Shown here: one piece after another, positions 37,711-47,473 of the stretch
Numbering within the stretch: position 1 is the first letter of the stretch
Layout of the letters: each line of letters opens with the position of its first letter
Source: Chitinophaga sedimenti
GTDB lineage: Bacteria; Bacteroidota; Bacteroidia; Chitinophagales; Chitinophagaceae
Length of the DNA: 64,000 nt
NCBI RefSeq assembly: GCF_023156195.1
Contig: NZ_JAKUKA010000001.1
Coordinates: forward strand, 4,526,001 to 4,590,000
Direction of reading: 5' to 3'
Notes under the pieces: model-generated
Told to the model about the DNA's origin: nothing
Databases searched by the model: none
The model's input: the letters and a program-made list of their open reading frames with translations, nothing else
Translations under genes and position numbers: made by a program

Positions 37711-39034
37711 TCAGCCAACGGCTTCTTTAAAAACATATACGCCGAAAAATACGCGGCCGTACAAGCCAGCGCTAAGGGCAACAATGCATTCGGCGCCCGC
37801 GTACACTCCAGCGCCAACACTACCGCAGCTACCCATGCACGTGATGTTCCCGCGAACATCGCAGCCATCCCGATGATAGCGGCAATGTGCACGTTCAATG
37901 ATATCTCCCTGAAAGAAATTTGCAGCAATGCCGTTAACATGACACCCAGCGCGGCGCCCATTACCAATGTCGGGAACATATTACCGCCCGGCGTTCCCGC
38001 AGATTGTGCCATCATCCACGATAAAAATTAAATACGGTGAGTACGATCAATAAATGAAACGTAACGTTACCATTGAGGATCGTGCGTAGCTGCTGATAAC
38101 CGGGGCCGAAAGTTGCGGGTTCAAAATAACCGATCACGCCAATGCCAATGGCACCAATCACCGGCCACCAATAGGTCTTCAGCGGGAGTTTAGTAAACAG
38201 GGTGCTGACGAATGTTTCTGCGCGTACAATTAACCCGGCTACTACACCGATGGCTATACCTACTATTGTATAAAAAATAAGATCGATCCACGCAGGTTCT
38301 GCTACAACAGGCATATCTATAAAAGATGCACCGCTCCACCACATTTGCCTGCACGTAGCGCCGGCGAGCGCGGCTAACAAAACAGACACACCACTGAGCA
38401 ACGAGAACTCCACCATCCATATTTCCGCAGCAAGTATAACAGCGGCCACGGGGGCGCCGAACACGAACGCAACACCAGCCGTGCTGCCCGCAATACACAG
38501 CACCACCGTTTCCGGCGCACTTATCTGGAATACGGCTCCCAACCATTTGCCGATGCCAGTCCCTGCATCCATCGCCGGCCCTTCAGGACCTAAGGGCGCG
38601 CCGGTGCCTATCGAAATAAGCGAAGGGAATTGCCGCAACACCCGCAGAAAACGTTTACTGTGATTTTGCTGCAGTGGATTACTCATTACAGTATAACGTG
38701 TAACCGCAAGCGATAGTCGCTCCATTACTAAAACAAGCAATGCACCGGCGACAGGTATACCTATCACCCAAACGCCCAACTGGTGCCGGTCGGGGCGTGT
38801 AACCGAAAACGATGCTTCGCCGGTAAATGCAATATTGGTAACGAGTCGCAGCAGCCACAACATGCTCCAGGCAAGCGCGCTGGTAAACAATGCTACCATT
38901 AATGACAGCATAGCGATGTATAATACCCGCTCCAATCCCTTACCGGCAATCAAGCGCGGCGAAGCGGTATTTTTGCCGGAAGCCCCGGTGGATAAGGGTA
39001 TCCCACAGTTGCGTGACTTAGAAAAATATCTCAA
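37707..39034 (-). CDS. ClC-family chloride channel / H+-Cl- antiporter
   Basis: Multi-helix membrane protein of about 443 residues after repair. Selectivity-filter motifs: GTGAPLGPEGPAM (gating Glu in GPEGP), FGAPVAAVILAAEIW and GTPGGNMFPTLVMGAALG. One frameshift near 38020 splits the last 100 residues. No cytoplasmic CBS domains. The start at 39034 gives a polar N-terminus of about 30 residues; it may be shorter. Transport or channel mode cannot be read from sequence, though the Glu gate favours exchange. Confidence 0.88.
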
Positions 39035-39332
39035 GTTTTGTATTTAAAGTTTTGTTCACCGGTTGAAAAGCACGGCTAACAACTATTTATCATTCAAGCC
39101 TTTGTAAATATAACAAACCATAGCAACAGTGTCAAACACAGGACGGCGGCAGATTACGAAGAGCTCGTATTAATTGTTATGTTATAAAATGTAAGAAAAA
39201 AGTTTTGTAGTTTTAGCCACTTTTCCGACTATCTTAGCCGTTCCAATATCCGCATGCGGCATGTATGGCCCATAAAAGACTATTAAGACAAACGACACAA
39301 CAACACAAAAACCGTAACCTATTTTTACTATC
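39035..39332. other. divergent intergenic region upstream of the MarR gene
   Basis: 298 AT-rich bases between the ClC gene (-) and the MarR gene (+). TATCTTAG at about 39229, a 6-of-8 match to the -7 box, is the only promoter-like signal; no gene or hairpin is supported. Confidence 0.35.
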
Positions 39333-39956
39333 ATGGTAAAAGAATCCATCTTTAACCCGGATCACCAGGCTGGTAGTGTACCCAGTAAGGTTGTAGCCGC
39401 CATGGAACGTTTATCGGAAGCATTCAGGGTTTTGCTATGGAATGAGGCCAAGCAGCACGGAATCAGTAGTACGATTCAGATCCAAATACTTACGTTTCTA
39501 TTGTATTATCCGGAATCCAAACGCACGATTACTTACCTGGCAAACTACTTCAACATGACGAAAGCGACGATCAGCGATGCTGTGAAAGCGCTCGAGTCGA
39601 AAGGCCTGGTAGTGCGAAAAGCCAATGTAACGGACACCCGCAGCCACACTTTACTTTTATCGCGTGAGGGCAAAACGATTGCACGCAAAGTAGAAAAGTT
39701 CGCGCATCCGATGCAGCAGGCCGTATTAAACCTGGCGCCGGAAAAACAGAATCTGTTGCTCGAACAACTTCTAAAATTGATTGGTCATCTGAATGAGCAG
39801 GGAGTTATTACACCACAGAGCATGTGCGGCAACTGCCAGTATTATGCTGCGAAAGGAAGAACCGGGCACTATTGCACGCTCGTGCAAATGATGCTGCGTG
39901 TGACGGATTTAAAACTGGATTGCCCGGATTTTGAACCCTTAGCCGCGAAGTATTAA
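39333..39956 (+). CDS. MarR family regulator with C-terminal four-cysteine motif
   Basis: Intact, 207 residues. Winged helix: IQIQILTFLLYYPESKRTITYLANYFNMTKATISDAVKALESKGLVVRKANVTDTRSHTLLLS (about 48-112). After the dimerisation helices the last 45 residues hold CGNCQYYAAKGRTGHYC and LDCPDF, spacing C-x2-C-x12-C-x15-C, not part of ordinary MarR proteins. Four cysteines in this layout suggest a metal or Fe-S site and redox or metal sensing. The gene faces the end of the respiratory operon, so that operon is a possible but unproven target. Confidence 0.8.
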   Translation: MVKESIFNPDHQAGSVPSKVVAAMERLSEAFRVLLWNEAKQHGISSTIQIQILTFLLYYPESKRTITYLANYFNMTKATISDAVKALESKGLVVRKANVTDTRSHTLLLSREGKTIARKVEKFAHPMQQAVLNLAPEKQNLLLEQLLKLIGHLNEQGVITPQSMCGNCQYYAAKGRTGHYCTLVQMMLRVTDLKLDCPDFEPLAAKY

Positions 39957-40008
39957 GTGAGTATTGCCAGGCCTGCGCACACATCCACCGGAGAATTAAA
40001 AAGAAAAC

Positions 40009-40239
40009 CTAAGCCTGCTGGCCTTTACGTACCTGCTGATTACTGCGATACCAACGGAATCCAAGCACTGCGATAATGGCCAGCGGCATAAAGGCCAACA
40101 TCAGAATGCCATTATTCAGGCCTTTTGCAGGCCCTTCACCCAACTGCTGCGCGGTTTTAGTACAAAGCGAACACTGCGCCATCAGCGAATTACCGGTGGC
40201 GAGCAGCACCGCGCAAACGATCATTGCTACCTTCTTCAT
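40009..40239 (-). CDS. small membrane protein with CxxC at the mature N-terminus
   Basis: Intact, 76 residues. Signal-like MKKVAMIVCAVLLATGNSLMAQ, then CSLC exposed outside, a Gly/Asn-rich turn, one membrane helix (GILMLAFMPLAIIAVLGF) and a basic tail. It is the last gene of the cox operon, so a small assembly or copper-handling role is possible. No named family recognised. Confidence 0.6.
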   Translation of the reverse strand: MKKVAMIVCAVLLATGNSLMAQCSLCTKTAQQLGEGPAKGLNNGILMLAFMPLAIIAVLGFRWYRSNQQVRKGQQA

Positions 40240-40254
40240 ACTTGTAAAGTTAAG

Positions 40255-40820
40255 CTATTTATAGTAGGGAGAAATCATGATGTATACCACCACGCCGGTC
40301 ACAGCTACATAGAACCACATAGGCCAGGTGATCCTGGAAATCCTGCGGTGTTTTACCAAATCATTCTGGAAAGCGCGCAACAGCGAAAACAACACAAAAG
40401 GAATGATGATCGCCGCCAGGAAAATGTGCGTGAGCAGGATAAAGTAATACAGGTATTGTATACCGCCCAAAGCTGCCTTTTCCGCAGCATCTACCACGCC
40501 GTTATGATCTATATCGCCAAACTTCGTGCTCGACTCAGGAAGTGATAAGTAACGTACGACAGCAGGAACAGGCAGGACAGCACCACCGCTGTAAGGTTCG
40601 CGATTTTGTGTGCTTTTACCTGTTTGTTTTTAATGAAATACAGACTCGCTGCCAGCAGCACCGCCGTCGCCGAATTCAGGATGGCGTGAAACAGTGGCAT
40701 AATACGCACATCGAAGCCCGGTGTGTAGTTGGGATGCGGCATGTAAAACAGGATAGCCACCAACAGCGGCACCGCGACAGACACTATCGCAATAGGTACA
40801 GTCAGATTTTTATTCTGCAT
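40255..40820 (-). CDS. DUF420 family membrane protein
   Basis: Start at MQNKNLTVPIAIVSVAVPLLVAIL (40820). About 188 residues with five hydrophobic helices, including IMPLFHAILNSATAVLLAASLYFI and YYFILLTHIFLAAIIIPFVLFSLLRAF; conserved His residues fall in or beside helices, as in DUF420/CtaG-like proteins next to oxidase genes. One frameshift near 40520. Thought to help heme-copper oxidase assembly; function unproven. Confidence 0.8.
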
Positions 40821-40874
40821 AAAAATTACTTTCTCATTAAGAGGATGAAAGCGCACGGGGTAAGCGCTGCAGGT

Positions 40875-41591
40875 TTAGTGATCCTGTCCGCTGAACAGCC
40901 TTTTCAACAGGCCGGGTTTGCGGCGGTCTTTCGCAATATTGATCGTGGCGGCATCATAAGCCAGCTTTGACATAGCGGAACTGTCCAACCCGTTGTAATA
41001 ACCGCGGATGTGACGTTCTTTATCCAGCAGTACCACTTTTTCGCTGTGCACGAAATCATCGGGACCACCATCGCCCTGCGTTACTGATACATAAAACTCG
41101 TTACGCGCCAGGTCATATAATTCTTTCTTATCGCCGGTCAGCATCATCCAGTTATCCGGGTTGATCTGGTGCCTGTCTGCATAATGCTTCAAAGCCGCTA
41201 CGGTATCGCGCGCCGGATCCACTGTTAAAGAAAGTATCTGGATGAGGGTATCGCTTTTATCGAACGCCTCCTGCAGTGTTTTTAAGTTCGCTGTCATTTT
41301 GGGACAGATGGCCGGGCAGCTCGTAAAGAAGAAATTTACGACTACCATTTTGCCTTTCAGGTCGCTCAGTTTTACCTGCTCACCAAACTGGTTGGTGAGC
41401 TCAAAATCGCGTACCGTATGGAATACCGAATCGTAGCGGGTCTTACCGTCCTTAAAAACAGTATCCACACGCTCGAATATGTAATATCGAGGTATGGATA
41501 CTATATTTTGGCTGTAATGATCAACTATCAAGTACCCTGTTAGCGGAACAAGTATCGCTAACGCAACTCCTAATATAGCCCTTCGTGAAAT
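40875..41591 (-). CDS. SCO1/SenC family copper chaperone (oxidase operon copy)
   Basis: Thioredoxin-like copper donor for the CuA site of oxidase subunit II. Copper ligands: Cys pair in FFFTSCPAICPKM and the His in DDFVHSEKV. Overall layout FELTNQFGEQVKLSDLKGKMVVVNF. The frame is open upstream of the TTG at 41531 and there encodes a membrane anchor (RRAILGVALAILVPLTGYLIV), so the real start is near 41591 even though no ATG is present; a start codon may be lost to a base error. Confidence 0.85.
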   Translation of the reverse strand: MSRRAILGVALAILVPLTGYLIVDHYSQNIVSIPRYYIFERVDTVFKDGKTRYDSVFHTVRDFELTNQFGEQVKLSDLKGKMVVVNFFFTSCPAICPKMTANLKTLQEAFDKSDTLIQILSLTVDPARDTVAALKHYADRHQINPDNWMMLTGDKKELYDLARNEFYVSVTQGDGGPDDFVHSEKVVLLDKERHIRGYYNGLDSSAMSKLAYDAATINIAKDRRKPGLLKRLFSGQDH

Positions 41592-41627
41592 GACCGATTA
41601 GTTTAGAATTACAGAATAATATTTTAC

Positions 41628-42047
41628 TTAGTGGTGTGCACCATTGCCTGCGCCATGACCACCGCCGTGTTCAGCAGGCTTAGCCATTTCGTAGGTACGT
41701 GCTTTACCGGGAGACAGGTCCTTACGCATGTTCTTCCAGGAATCGCCATCAGCGAGAAACGCGATGATGAACCAAACGAAGAATACCAGCGGAACCAGTA
41801 CACTCAGGATCAGGTTTTTGATTTCGTGACCTAAGTGCATGAACTCTGCTACGATGAAGAATGCTTTCACTACGGTAAGACCGATAAAGATAGCGTTCAG
41901 TAACAGCTTACCCGGAAAACCTGTACCGAGGTGCAGAAACGCCAGACCAATTTCCACAACGGTAATACCCAACAGGATCCAAAACGTTTTCCAGATGGTT
42001 TTAGTGGACGAGCTTGCGTGTTCTTGGGTTGTATCTACATTTGCCAT
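41628..42047 (-). CDS. cytochrome c oxidase subunit IV
   Basis: Intact, 139 residues. Three hydrophobic helices (IWKTFWILLGITVVEIGLAF, LLLNAIFIGLTVVKAFFIVAEFMHLGHE, LSVLVPLVFFVWFIIAFLADG) matching bacterial CtaF/COX4 proteins, then a His/Gly-rich tail. A small accessory subunit of the heme-copper oxidase encoded by the same operon. Confidence 0.85.
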   Translation of the reverse strand: MANVDTTQEHASSSTKTIWKTFWILLGITVVEIGLAFLHLGTGFPGKLLLNAIFIGLTVVKAFFIVAEFMHLGHEIKNLILSVLVPLVFFVWFIIAFLADGDSWKNMRKDLSPGKARTYEMAKPAEHGGGHGAGNGAHH

Positions 42048-42117
42048 GATCGACTATTTCTATAAATCTTTTCTAAAATTAATTTAATCAAAAATTGCTG
42101 TTTGCTTAACTGCTTTA

Positions 42118-42795
42118 TTAGAGCAGGTAGAAGCAGGTGAATACGAATACCCAAACCAGGTCTACAAAGTGCCAGTAAAGACCAACTTTCTCCACCATTT
42201 CGTAGTGACCGCGTTTTTCGTAGGTGCCGTTCAGTACGTTCAGCAGGATCACGATATTCAGGATCACACCAGAGGTTACGTGCAGACCATGGAAACCGGT
42301 GATGGTAAAGAAGAAGTCTGTAAAGTTAGAGTTGGTAGCAGCAGTACCGTCAGCATTCGCAAATGGATTCAGGCTCCACCATGCGCCACTGTGATACAGG
42401 TGCGTCCATTCCCATGCCTGACAGCCGAGGAACGCAGCACCGCCGATGATGGTCCAGATGAGCCATTTGATTACAGCTTTCCTGTCGCGGTGGTGACCGG
42501 CGTGTACAGCCAGTACCATGGTTACGGAACTCATGATCAGGATAAAGGTCATCAAGCTCACGAATACCAGCGGAAGATTAGCATCGCCCATGAAAGGGAA
42601 TGAATGGAATACGTGGTTGGGGTCAGGCCATGAAAGACTGCTGAAACGAACCGTACCATACGATATCAGTAATGCGCCGAAGGTAAAGGCGTCTGATAAC
42701 AGGAAGTACCACATCATCAACTTGCCGTAGCTCACATTGAAGGGAGAATAACCTCCAGCCCACCATTTTTTCTTCGCTGTAACTGTTGTATCCAT
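42118..42795 (-). CDS. cytochrome c oxidase subunit III
   Basis: Intact, 225 residues. Membrane subunit with about five helices; features of CoxIII are SDAFTFGALLISYGTVRF, the Glu in CQAWEWTHLYHSGAW, FTITGFHGLHVTSGV and GLYWHFVDLVWVFVFTCFYLL. It lies after a second, shorter subunit III gene in the same operon. Structural subunit of the proton-pumping oxidase. Confidence 0.88.
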   Translation of the reverse strand: MDTTVTAKKKWWAGGYSPFNVSYGKLMMWYFLLSDAFTFGALLISYGTVRFSSLSWPDPNHVFHSFPFMGDANLPLVFVSLMTFILIMSSVTMVLAVHAGHHRDRKAVIKWLIWTIIGGAAFLGCQAWEWTHLYHSGAWWSLNPFANADGTAATNSNFTDFFFTITGFHGLHVTSGVILNIVILLNVLNGTYEKRGHYEMVEKVGLYWHFVDLVWVFVFTCFYLL

Positions 42796-42841
42796 CTGTA
42801 TTTTTTGTAGAATTTTAAACGCTTTTTAAATCAATTCAATT

Positions 42842-43408
42842 TTATCTCGCCAACGTAAGGAACACCAACAGGTAAATCCAAAGTATGTCTACGAAATGCC
42901 AGTACGTAGCGGCAACTTCCACCGGAACACTGCTGTAAGTGCGGATCCTGGTACGGAAGGCGCGGAAGAACATGATCATTAATGCTACCACGCCGCCAAT
43001 TACGTGTAATATGTGCACCGCTACGATCACGTAAATAAATCCGGCAGAAACCGGACCGTTTACGAGTGGCAGGTTACGGTTCATCATATCCATGAAGCCG
43101 AATACCCGGCAAATGGTGAAAAGAACTCCTAATACTGCGGTTAAAGTGATGAGCTGTTTGTAGGCGCTCATGTTCCTTAACCTGAACTGCCGCAGCGCCA
43201 AATGCATGGTTAAACTGCTGGCCAGGATTACCAGGGTAGAGATCCAGAAAATACTGGGCAGTTCAAATGCCTGCCAGTTAGCCTGCGATCTTTTTACCAC
43301 GTAAGCACTGGTAAAACCGATGAACATCATCGTAATACTGCCCATCGCAATCCAGAGCGAGTACTTATGTGGATGTATTTTATTTTTTTGAGCGCTCATT
43401 GCCATCAT
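42842..43408 (-). CDS. heme-copper oxidase subunit III, shorter paralogue
   Basis: Intact, about 188 residues. Five helices with CoxIII signatures: GSITMMFIGFTSAYVVKRS, VHILHVIGGVVALMIMFF and AATYWHFVDILWIYLLVFLTLAR. Several ATG codons compete (43408, 43405, 43399) and a GTG overlaps the cyoE stop; I use 43408. Two adjacent subunit III genes are usual in Bacteroidota cox operons and may together replace one longer CoxIII. Confidence 0.83.
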   Translation of the reverse strand: MMAMSAQKNKIHPHKYSLWIAMGSITMMFIGFTSAYVVKRSQANWQAFELPSIFWISTLVILASSLTMHLALRQFRLRNMSAYKQLITLTAVLGVLFTICRVFGFMDMMNRNLPLVNGPVSAGFIYVIVAVHILHVIGGVVALMIMFFRAFRTRIRTYSSVPVEVAATYWHFVDILWIYLLVFLTLAR

Positions 43409-43413
43409 TATCC

Positions 43414-44318
43414 TCACATTTTTACTTTATCCGCCGCCAGCGCCAGCATTACGATCGTCAGGTAGATATACGAACTGAACATCAGTTTGCGGGCCGAAGG
43501 CACATCGGTGTTTTTGTACAACACAATCGCCTTATACAGGTAAAACAAACCGGCAGCCACTACAATAATCGCAGAAATCCAACCGGTGAGCCCGAGTACG
43601 AACGGCGCCAGTCCCGCAGGGATAAGCAGCAATGCGTACATGGCGGATTGTAAAGCGGTCCATTTGTTGGGTCCTTCGGCAGAAGGCAACAACTTGAAAC
43701 CCGCTCTCATATAATCAGTATGCGCTATCCAGGCGATGGCCCAGAAGTGCGGGAACTGCCACAGGAACTGGATCGCAAACAAGGCCCAGCCTCCTTCGCT
43801 CAGTTCATTGGAACCGGCAGTCCAACCGATTAACGGCGGTAATGCTCCCGGAATCGCGCCCACCAGCACGGCCAGTGAGTTCCACTTTTTCCAGGGCGTA
43901 TACACAAATCCGTAGAGAATCAGGGAAGCCAGGCTAATACCAGCGCTTAACCAGTTAAAGTTATAAGCCAGGATAAAGAGGCCTAAACCACCGGCAACGA
44001 TCGCCACGATCACCGCTTCTGTCACTGTAATCCTTTGCGAGGGCAGTGGACGTGGTGCGGTACGCGCCATCAGTTTGTCGGTTTCTCTTTCCAGTATCTG
44101 GTTGATGGTATTAGCAGCGCCCGAAACCAACACGCCACCTGTAAATAACAAAAGAACTTTCAGCAAATCGAACTCAACACCGGTACAAGCAGGTAGCCTA
44201 CTACACTGGAAAAAACCACCATAAACGTGAGGGTGAACTTCATTAGCTGGAAGTAATCCCTCACCCTGCTTGCTACTGCATATGAAGTCGACAACTTTAT
44301 GGAATTTTCTTGAACCAT
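43414..44318 (-). CDS. cyoE: protoheme IX farnesyltransferase (heme O synthase)
   Basis: UbiA-type prenyltransferase that farnesylates heme B. Start at MVQENSIKLSTSYAVASRVRDYFQLMKF (44318). Prenyl-diphosphate site NTINQILERETDKLMARTAPRPLPS (first Asp-rich motif), then YGFVYTPWKKW and WQFPHFWAIAWIAHTDY. Eight to nine hydrophobic helices. One frameshift near 44175. About 301 residues after repair. It supplies the heme A precursor to subunit I encoded just upstream. Confidence 0.93.
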
Positions 44319-44334
44319 TGATTTTGCTTTCCAT

Positions 44335-44360
44335 AGGCCACAGCCTTTCAACTGTGGCCT
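44335..44360 (-). other. hairpin between coxI and cyoE
   Basis: AGGCCACAG (44335-44343) and CTGTGGCCT (44352-44360) form a perfect 9-bp stem, without a T-run on the transcribed strand. It may be an RNA-processing or stabilising structure rather than a terminator. Confidence 0.45.
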
Positions 44361-44412
44361 CACTTTCTTAACTCACCCGGAAAATCAATGGCTCCGGGAA
44401 CCTAATATTTTA

Positions 44413-46239
44413 TCAGTGTGCAGACTCGTCGGGCGAAACAGGAACTGTTTGCGGGATGAAGTCTTTGCCGTCTTTGCTGTAATCGTAAGCCCAACGGTGA
44501 ACTTCCGGAATTTCGCCAGGCCAGTTACCGTGACCAGGATTGATCGGCGTGGTCCACTCCAGGGTTGTTGCCAGCCATGGGTTGGTAGTAGTTACTTTAC
44601 GACCTTTGAAAATGCTGTAGAAGAAGTTGATTACGAACAACAGCTGGCAGGCAAATACGATAATTACCACGATGCTGATGAAAGCGTTCAAACCATCGAA
44701 CTGGTTGAAAGACGCCCAGCTGCTATAGTTGTAATACCTTCTTGGCATACCCGCCATACCTTCGTAGTGCATTGGCCAGAAGATCAGGTAAGCACCGATC
44801 AGCGTGATCCAGAAGTGAATGTAACCGATCGTCTGGTTCAGGTAGCGGCCATACATTTTCGGGAACCAGTGGTAAATCGCTGCGAACATACCGAAGAATG
44901 CAGATACACCCATTACAATGTGGAAGTGTGCAATTACAAAGTAGGTATCGTGCAGGTGAATATCGATAGAAGCGTTACCCAGCCAGATACCGGTCAGACC
45001 ACCAGAGATGAAGGTGCTCACGAAACCGATAGAGAACAGCGCGCCGGGTGTGAAACGGATATTACCCTTCCAGATGGTGGTAATCCAGTTAAACACCTTG
45101 ATGGCGGACGGTACGGCGATCAGCAGCGTTAACAGTACGAAGAACGCGCCGAGGAACGGATTCAGACCAGTTACGAACATGTGGTGCGCCCATACCAGGA
45201 AGGCCAGGATCGCAATCGCAAACATGGAACCCACCATTGCGAGGTAACCGAAGATCGGTTTGCGTGCGTTGATGGCCAGTACTTCGGACACCATACCCAT
45301 CGCAGGCAGGATAATAATATATACTTCCGGGTGACCCAGGAACCAGAACAAGTGCTGGTACAGGATAGCGGAACCACCTTCGTTCGGCAGTACTTTACCT
45401 TTTACGAACAGTTCGCTCAGGTAGAAGCTGGTGCCTGCGTGACGGTCGAACAGCAGCAGGATGAAACCGGATAATAATACAGGGAAAGAAAGTACACCCA
45501 GTACAGCGGTGAAGAAGAACGACCAGATGGTCAGCGGCATCTTCGTCATGCTCATACCTTTAGTACGTAAGTTCAGGATGGTTGAGATATAGTTCAGACC
45601 ACCGAGCAGCTGCGATACTACGAACAATGCCATAGAAACCAGCCAGAGGTCCATACCAATTTTAGAACCGATAGAAGCATCGCCCAGTGCGCTCAGCGGC
45701 GGATAAGCCGTCCAGCCACCGGAAGCAGGGCCGGTTTGTACAAAGAAAGAGGCCATCATCACCATGCTCGCCAGGAAGAAGAACCAGTAGCTCAGCATGT
45801 TCATGAAGGGAGAAGCCATATCGCGGGCGCCTACCTGCAGGGGAATGAGGAAGTTAGAGAATGTACCGCTCAAACCGGCTGTTAACACGAAGAATACCAG
45901 GATGGTACCGTGCATGGTAACCAGTGCATAATATGCCTGTGGTGTGATGCGGCCACCTTCTGCCCAATGGCCAAGGATGCTTTCCAGCCAGGGGAAAGTA
46001 GCGTCGGGGAAACCGAGCTGTAAACGGAACAGTACAGAGAATAAAGCACCAATGATCGCCCAGATGATACCTGTAATCAGGAACTGTTTCGCAATCATTT
46101 TGTGGTCCATACTGAACACATACTTCGAAATGAAGCTCTGCTCATGATGGTGGTCATGATCGTGCCCGTCATGGTGACCATGTCCCTCTCCGTGATGAAT
46201 TACCTCATGTTGACCGTGCAAAGTTGCTTCGTTACTCAT
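44413..46239 (-). CDS. ctaD: cytochrome c oxidase subunit I
   Basis: Intact, 608 residues, twelve-helix catalytic subunit. Heme/copper ligands: low-spin heme His in VTMHGTILVFFV, CuB His with the Tyr crosslink in FLGHPEVYIIILP, the CuB pair in VWAHHMFVTG, and the two heme ligands in HDTYFVIAHFHIVMG. HPEVY fits type A oxidases. The N-terminus has an unusual His-rich leader (about residues 8-33, HHGEGHGHHDGHDHDHHHE). Reduces O2 to water and pumps protons. Confidence 0.95.
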   Translation of the reverse strand: MSNEATLHGQHEVIHHGEGHGHHDGHDHDHHHEQSFISKYVFSMDHKMIAKQFLITGIIWAIIGALFSVLFRLQLGFPDATFPWLESILGHWAEGGRITPQAYYALVTMHGTILVFFVLTAGLSGTFSNFLIPLQVGARDMASPFMNMLSYWFFFLASMVMMASFFVQTGPASGGWTAYPPLSALGDASIGSKIGMDLWLVSMALFVVSQLLGGLNYISTILNLRTKGMSMTKMPLTIWSFFFTAVLGVLSFPVLLSGFILLLFDRHAGTSFYLSELFVKGKVLPNEGGSAILYQHLFWFLGHPEVYIIILPAMGMVSEVLAINARKPIFGYLAMVGSMFAIAILAFLVWAHHMFVTGLNPFLGAFFVLLTLLIAVPSAIKVFNWITTIWKGNIRFTPGALFSIGFVSTFISGGLTGIWLGNASIDIHLHDTYFVIAHFHIVMGVSAFFGMFAAIYHWFPKMYGRYLNQTIGYIHFWITLIGAYLIFWPMHYEGMAGMPRRYYNYSSWASFNQFDGLNAFISIVVIIVFACQLLFVINFFYSIFKGRKVTTTNPWLATTLEWTTPINPGHGNWPGEIPEVHRWAYDYSKDGKDFIPQTVPVSPDESAH

Positions 46240-46340
46240 ATTCAGTTCTGTTTATTATTAGCCGGCAGCGGGGTAATATTCGTTGTCGGCAATTTGTCTT
46301 TTTAAGTTTTCTACTTCTGATTTCGATTTTCTATAACCGC

Positions 46341-47408
46341 TTAGTGTGCTGCTGCAGGTGCCGCTGTGCCGGAGCTGTCACTGTTCATTACCGGGTCGGC
46401 AGGGGTTGCGCCCTGTGTACCGGTTGGAGCGGGAGAGCCTTCATGCGCCAGTTTGTATTGAGGTACCTGCTTAGCGATCCATGCATCGTATTCTTCCTGT
46501 GTTTCTACTACGATCACACCTCTCATCGAGTAGTGACCTTCACCGCACATCTGATCGCAGGAAATTTCGTATGTGAAATCAGGATTGTTCGTTTTCTTTT
46601 TCATCTCCGCAGTGGTGAACCTTGGTGTAAACCACAGGGTGGTCGGGATACCAGGCACCGCATCCATTTTCAGGCGGAAGTGGGGCAGACCAACGTCGTG
46701 TACCACGTCTTTGGAACCGATGATCAGTTTTACGGGCTTGTTCACCACCAGGTGCATTTCGCTCGCCATGAAGTCATCTTTGTTCAGATCGTCTGTCCAG
46801 ATCTGGCCAACCGGGTTGGTAGCGTTATTGATCTCTTTGTAGAACCTGCTGCCGAGCTGACCGTCTTTACCCGGGTAGCGAATCAGCCAGTTAAACTGCT
46901 GACCGGTAATTTCTACGACCATTGATTCTTTCGGTGCTTCGGAAGTAAGACGGAACCAGTGTTTCAGGCCGTAGGCCACCAGGATGGTGAGCGCGATAGC
47001 CGGAACAACCGTCCAGATCAATTCCAATTTATTATTGTGCGGAAAATAATATGCTTTACGACCCTCTTTTTCCTGGTATTTGAACGAAAACCAGAACAGC
47101 AGAATCTGCGTGATAATAAACACGATACCTGTAACGGCCAATGTGGTTTTCCACATCTTATCGATATCTACACCATGATCCGAGGCAGCTTCGCCAAGAA
47201 TTCTGTCTTTCAGGATGTCATTACACCACCATACGCCAATCAGCCCCAGTATCAGGAAAGCTATCAGCAGGAAACCGTTGATGCGGTTGCTCTGCTGGCG
47301 CGACTTCTTTTCCCCCTTCAAGATGGACACATATTCGCTTGCCTTCGCAATCTGAAAAATGACCACGAATATGAGGACAACAACTAAAACTGCTAAAAAT
47401 CCTGACAT
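46341..47408 (-). CDS. ctaC: cytochrome c oxidase subunit II
   Basis: Intact, 355 residues. Three hydrophobic helices at the front (about 2-20, 45-62, 88-110), one more than in usual CoxII, then the cupredoxin domain. CuA ligands: His in VHDVGLPHF and C-x3-C-x3-H-x2-M in SCDQMCGEGHYSM. There is no fused cytochrome c domain, so the complex is aa3 rather than caa3; the C-terminus is an Ala/Pro/Thr-rich tail. Accepts electrons from the ACIII hemes. Confidence 0.93.
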   Translation of the reverse strand: MSGFLAVLVVVLIFVVIFQIAKASEYVSILKGEKKSRQQSNRINGFLLIAFLILGLIGVWWCNDILKDRILGEAASDHGVDIDKMWKTTLAVTGIVFIITQILLFWFSFKYQEKEGRKAYYFPHNNKLELIWTVVPAIALTILVAYGLKHWFRLTSEAPKESMVVEITGQQFNWLIRYPGKDGQLGSRFYKEINNATNPVGQIWTDDLNKDDFMASEMHLVVNKPVKLIIGSKDVVHDVGLPHFRLKMDAVPGIPTTLWFTPRFTTAEMKKKTNNPDFTYEISCDQMCGEGHYSMRGVIVVETQEEYDAWIAKQVPQYKLAHEGSPAPTGTQGATPADPVMNSDSSGTAAPAAAH

Positions 47409-47473
47409 TGTTATTTGAAATAATTAAGTTATCTAATGCTTATTCGTTGTTATTATCTTTTACATCCGCGCAA

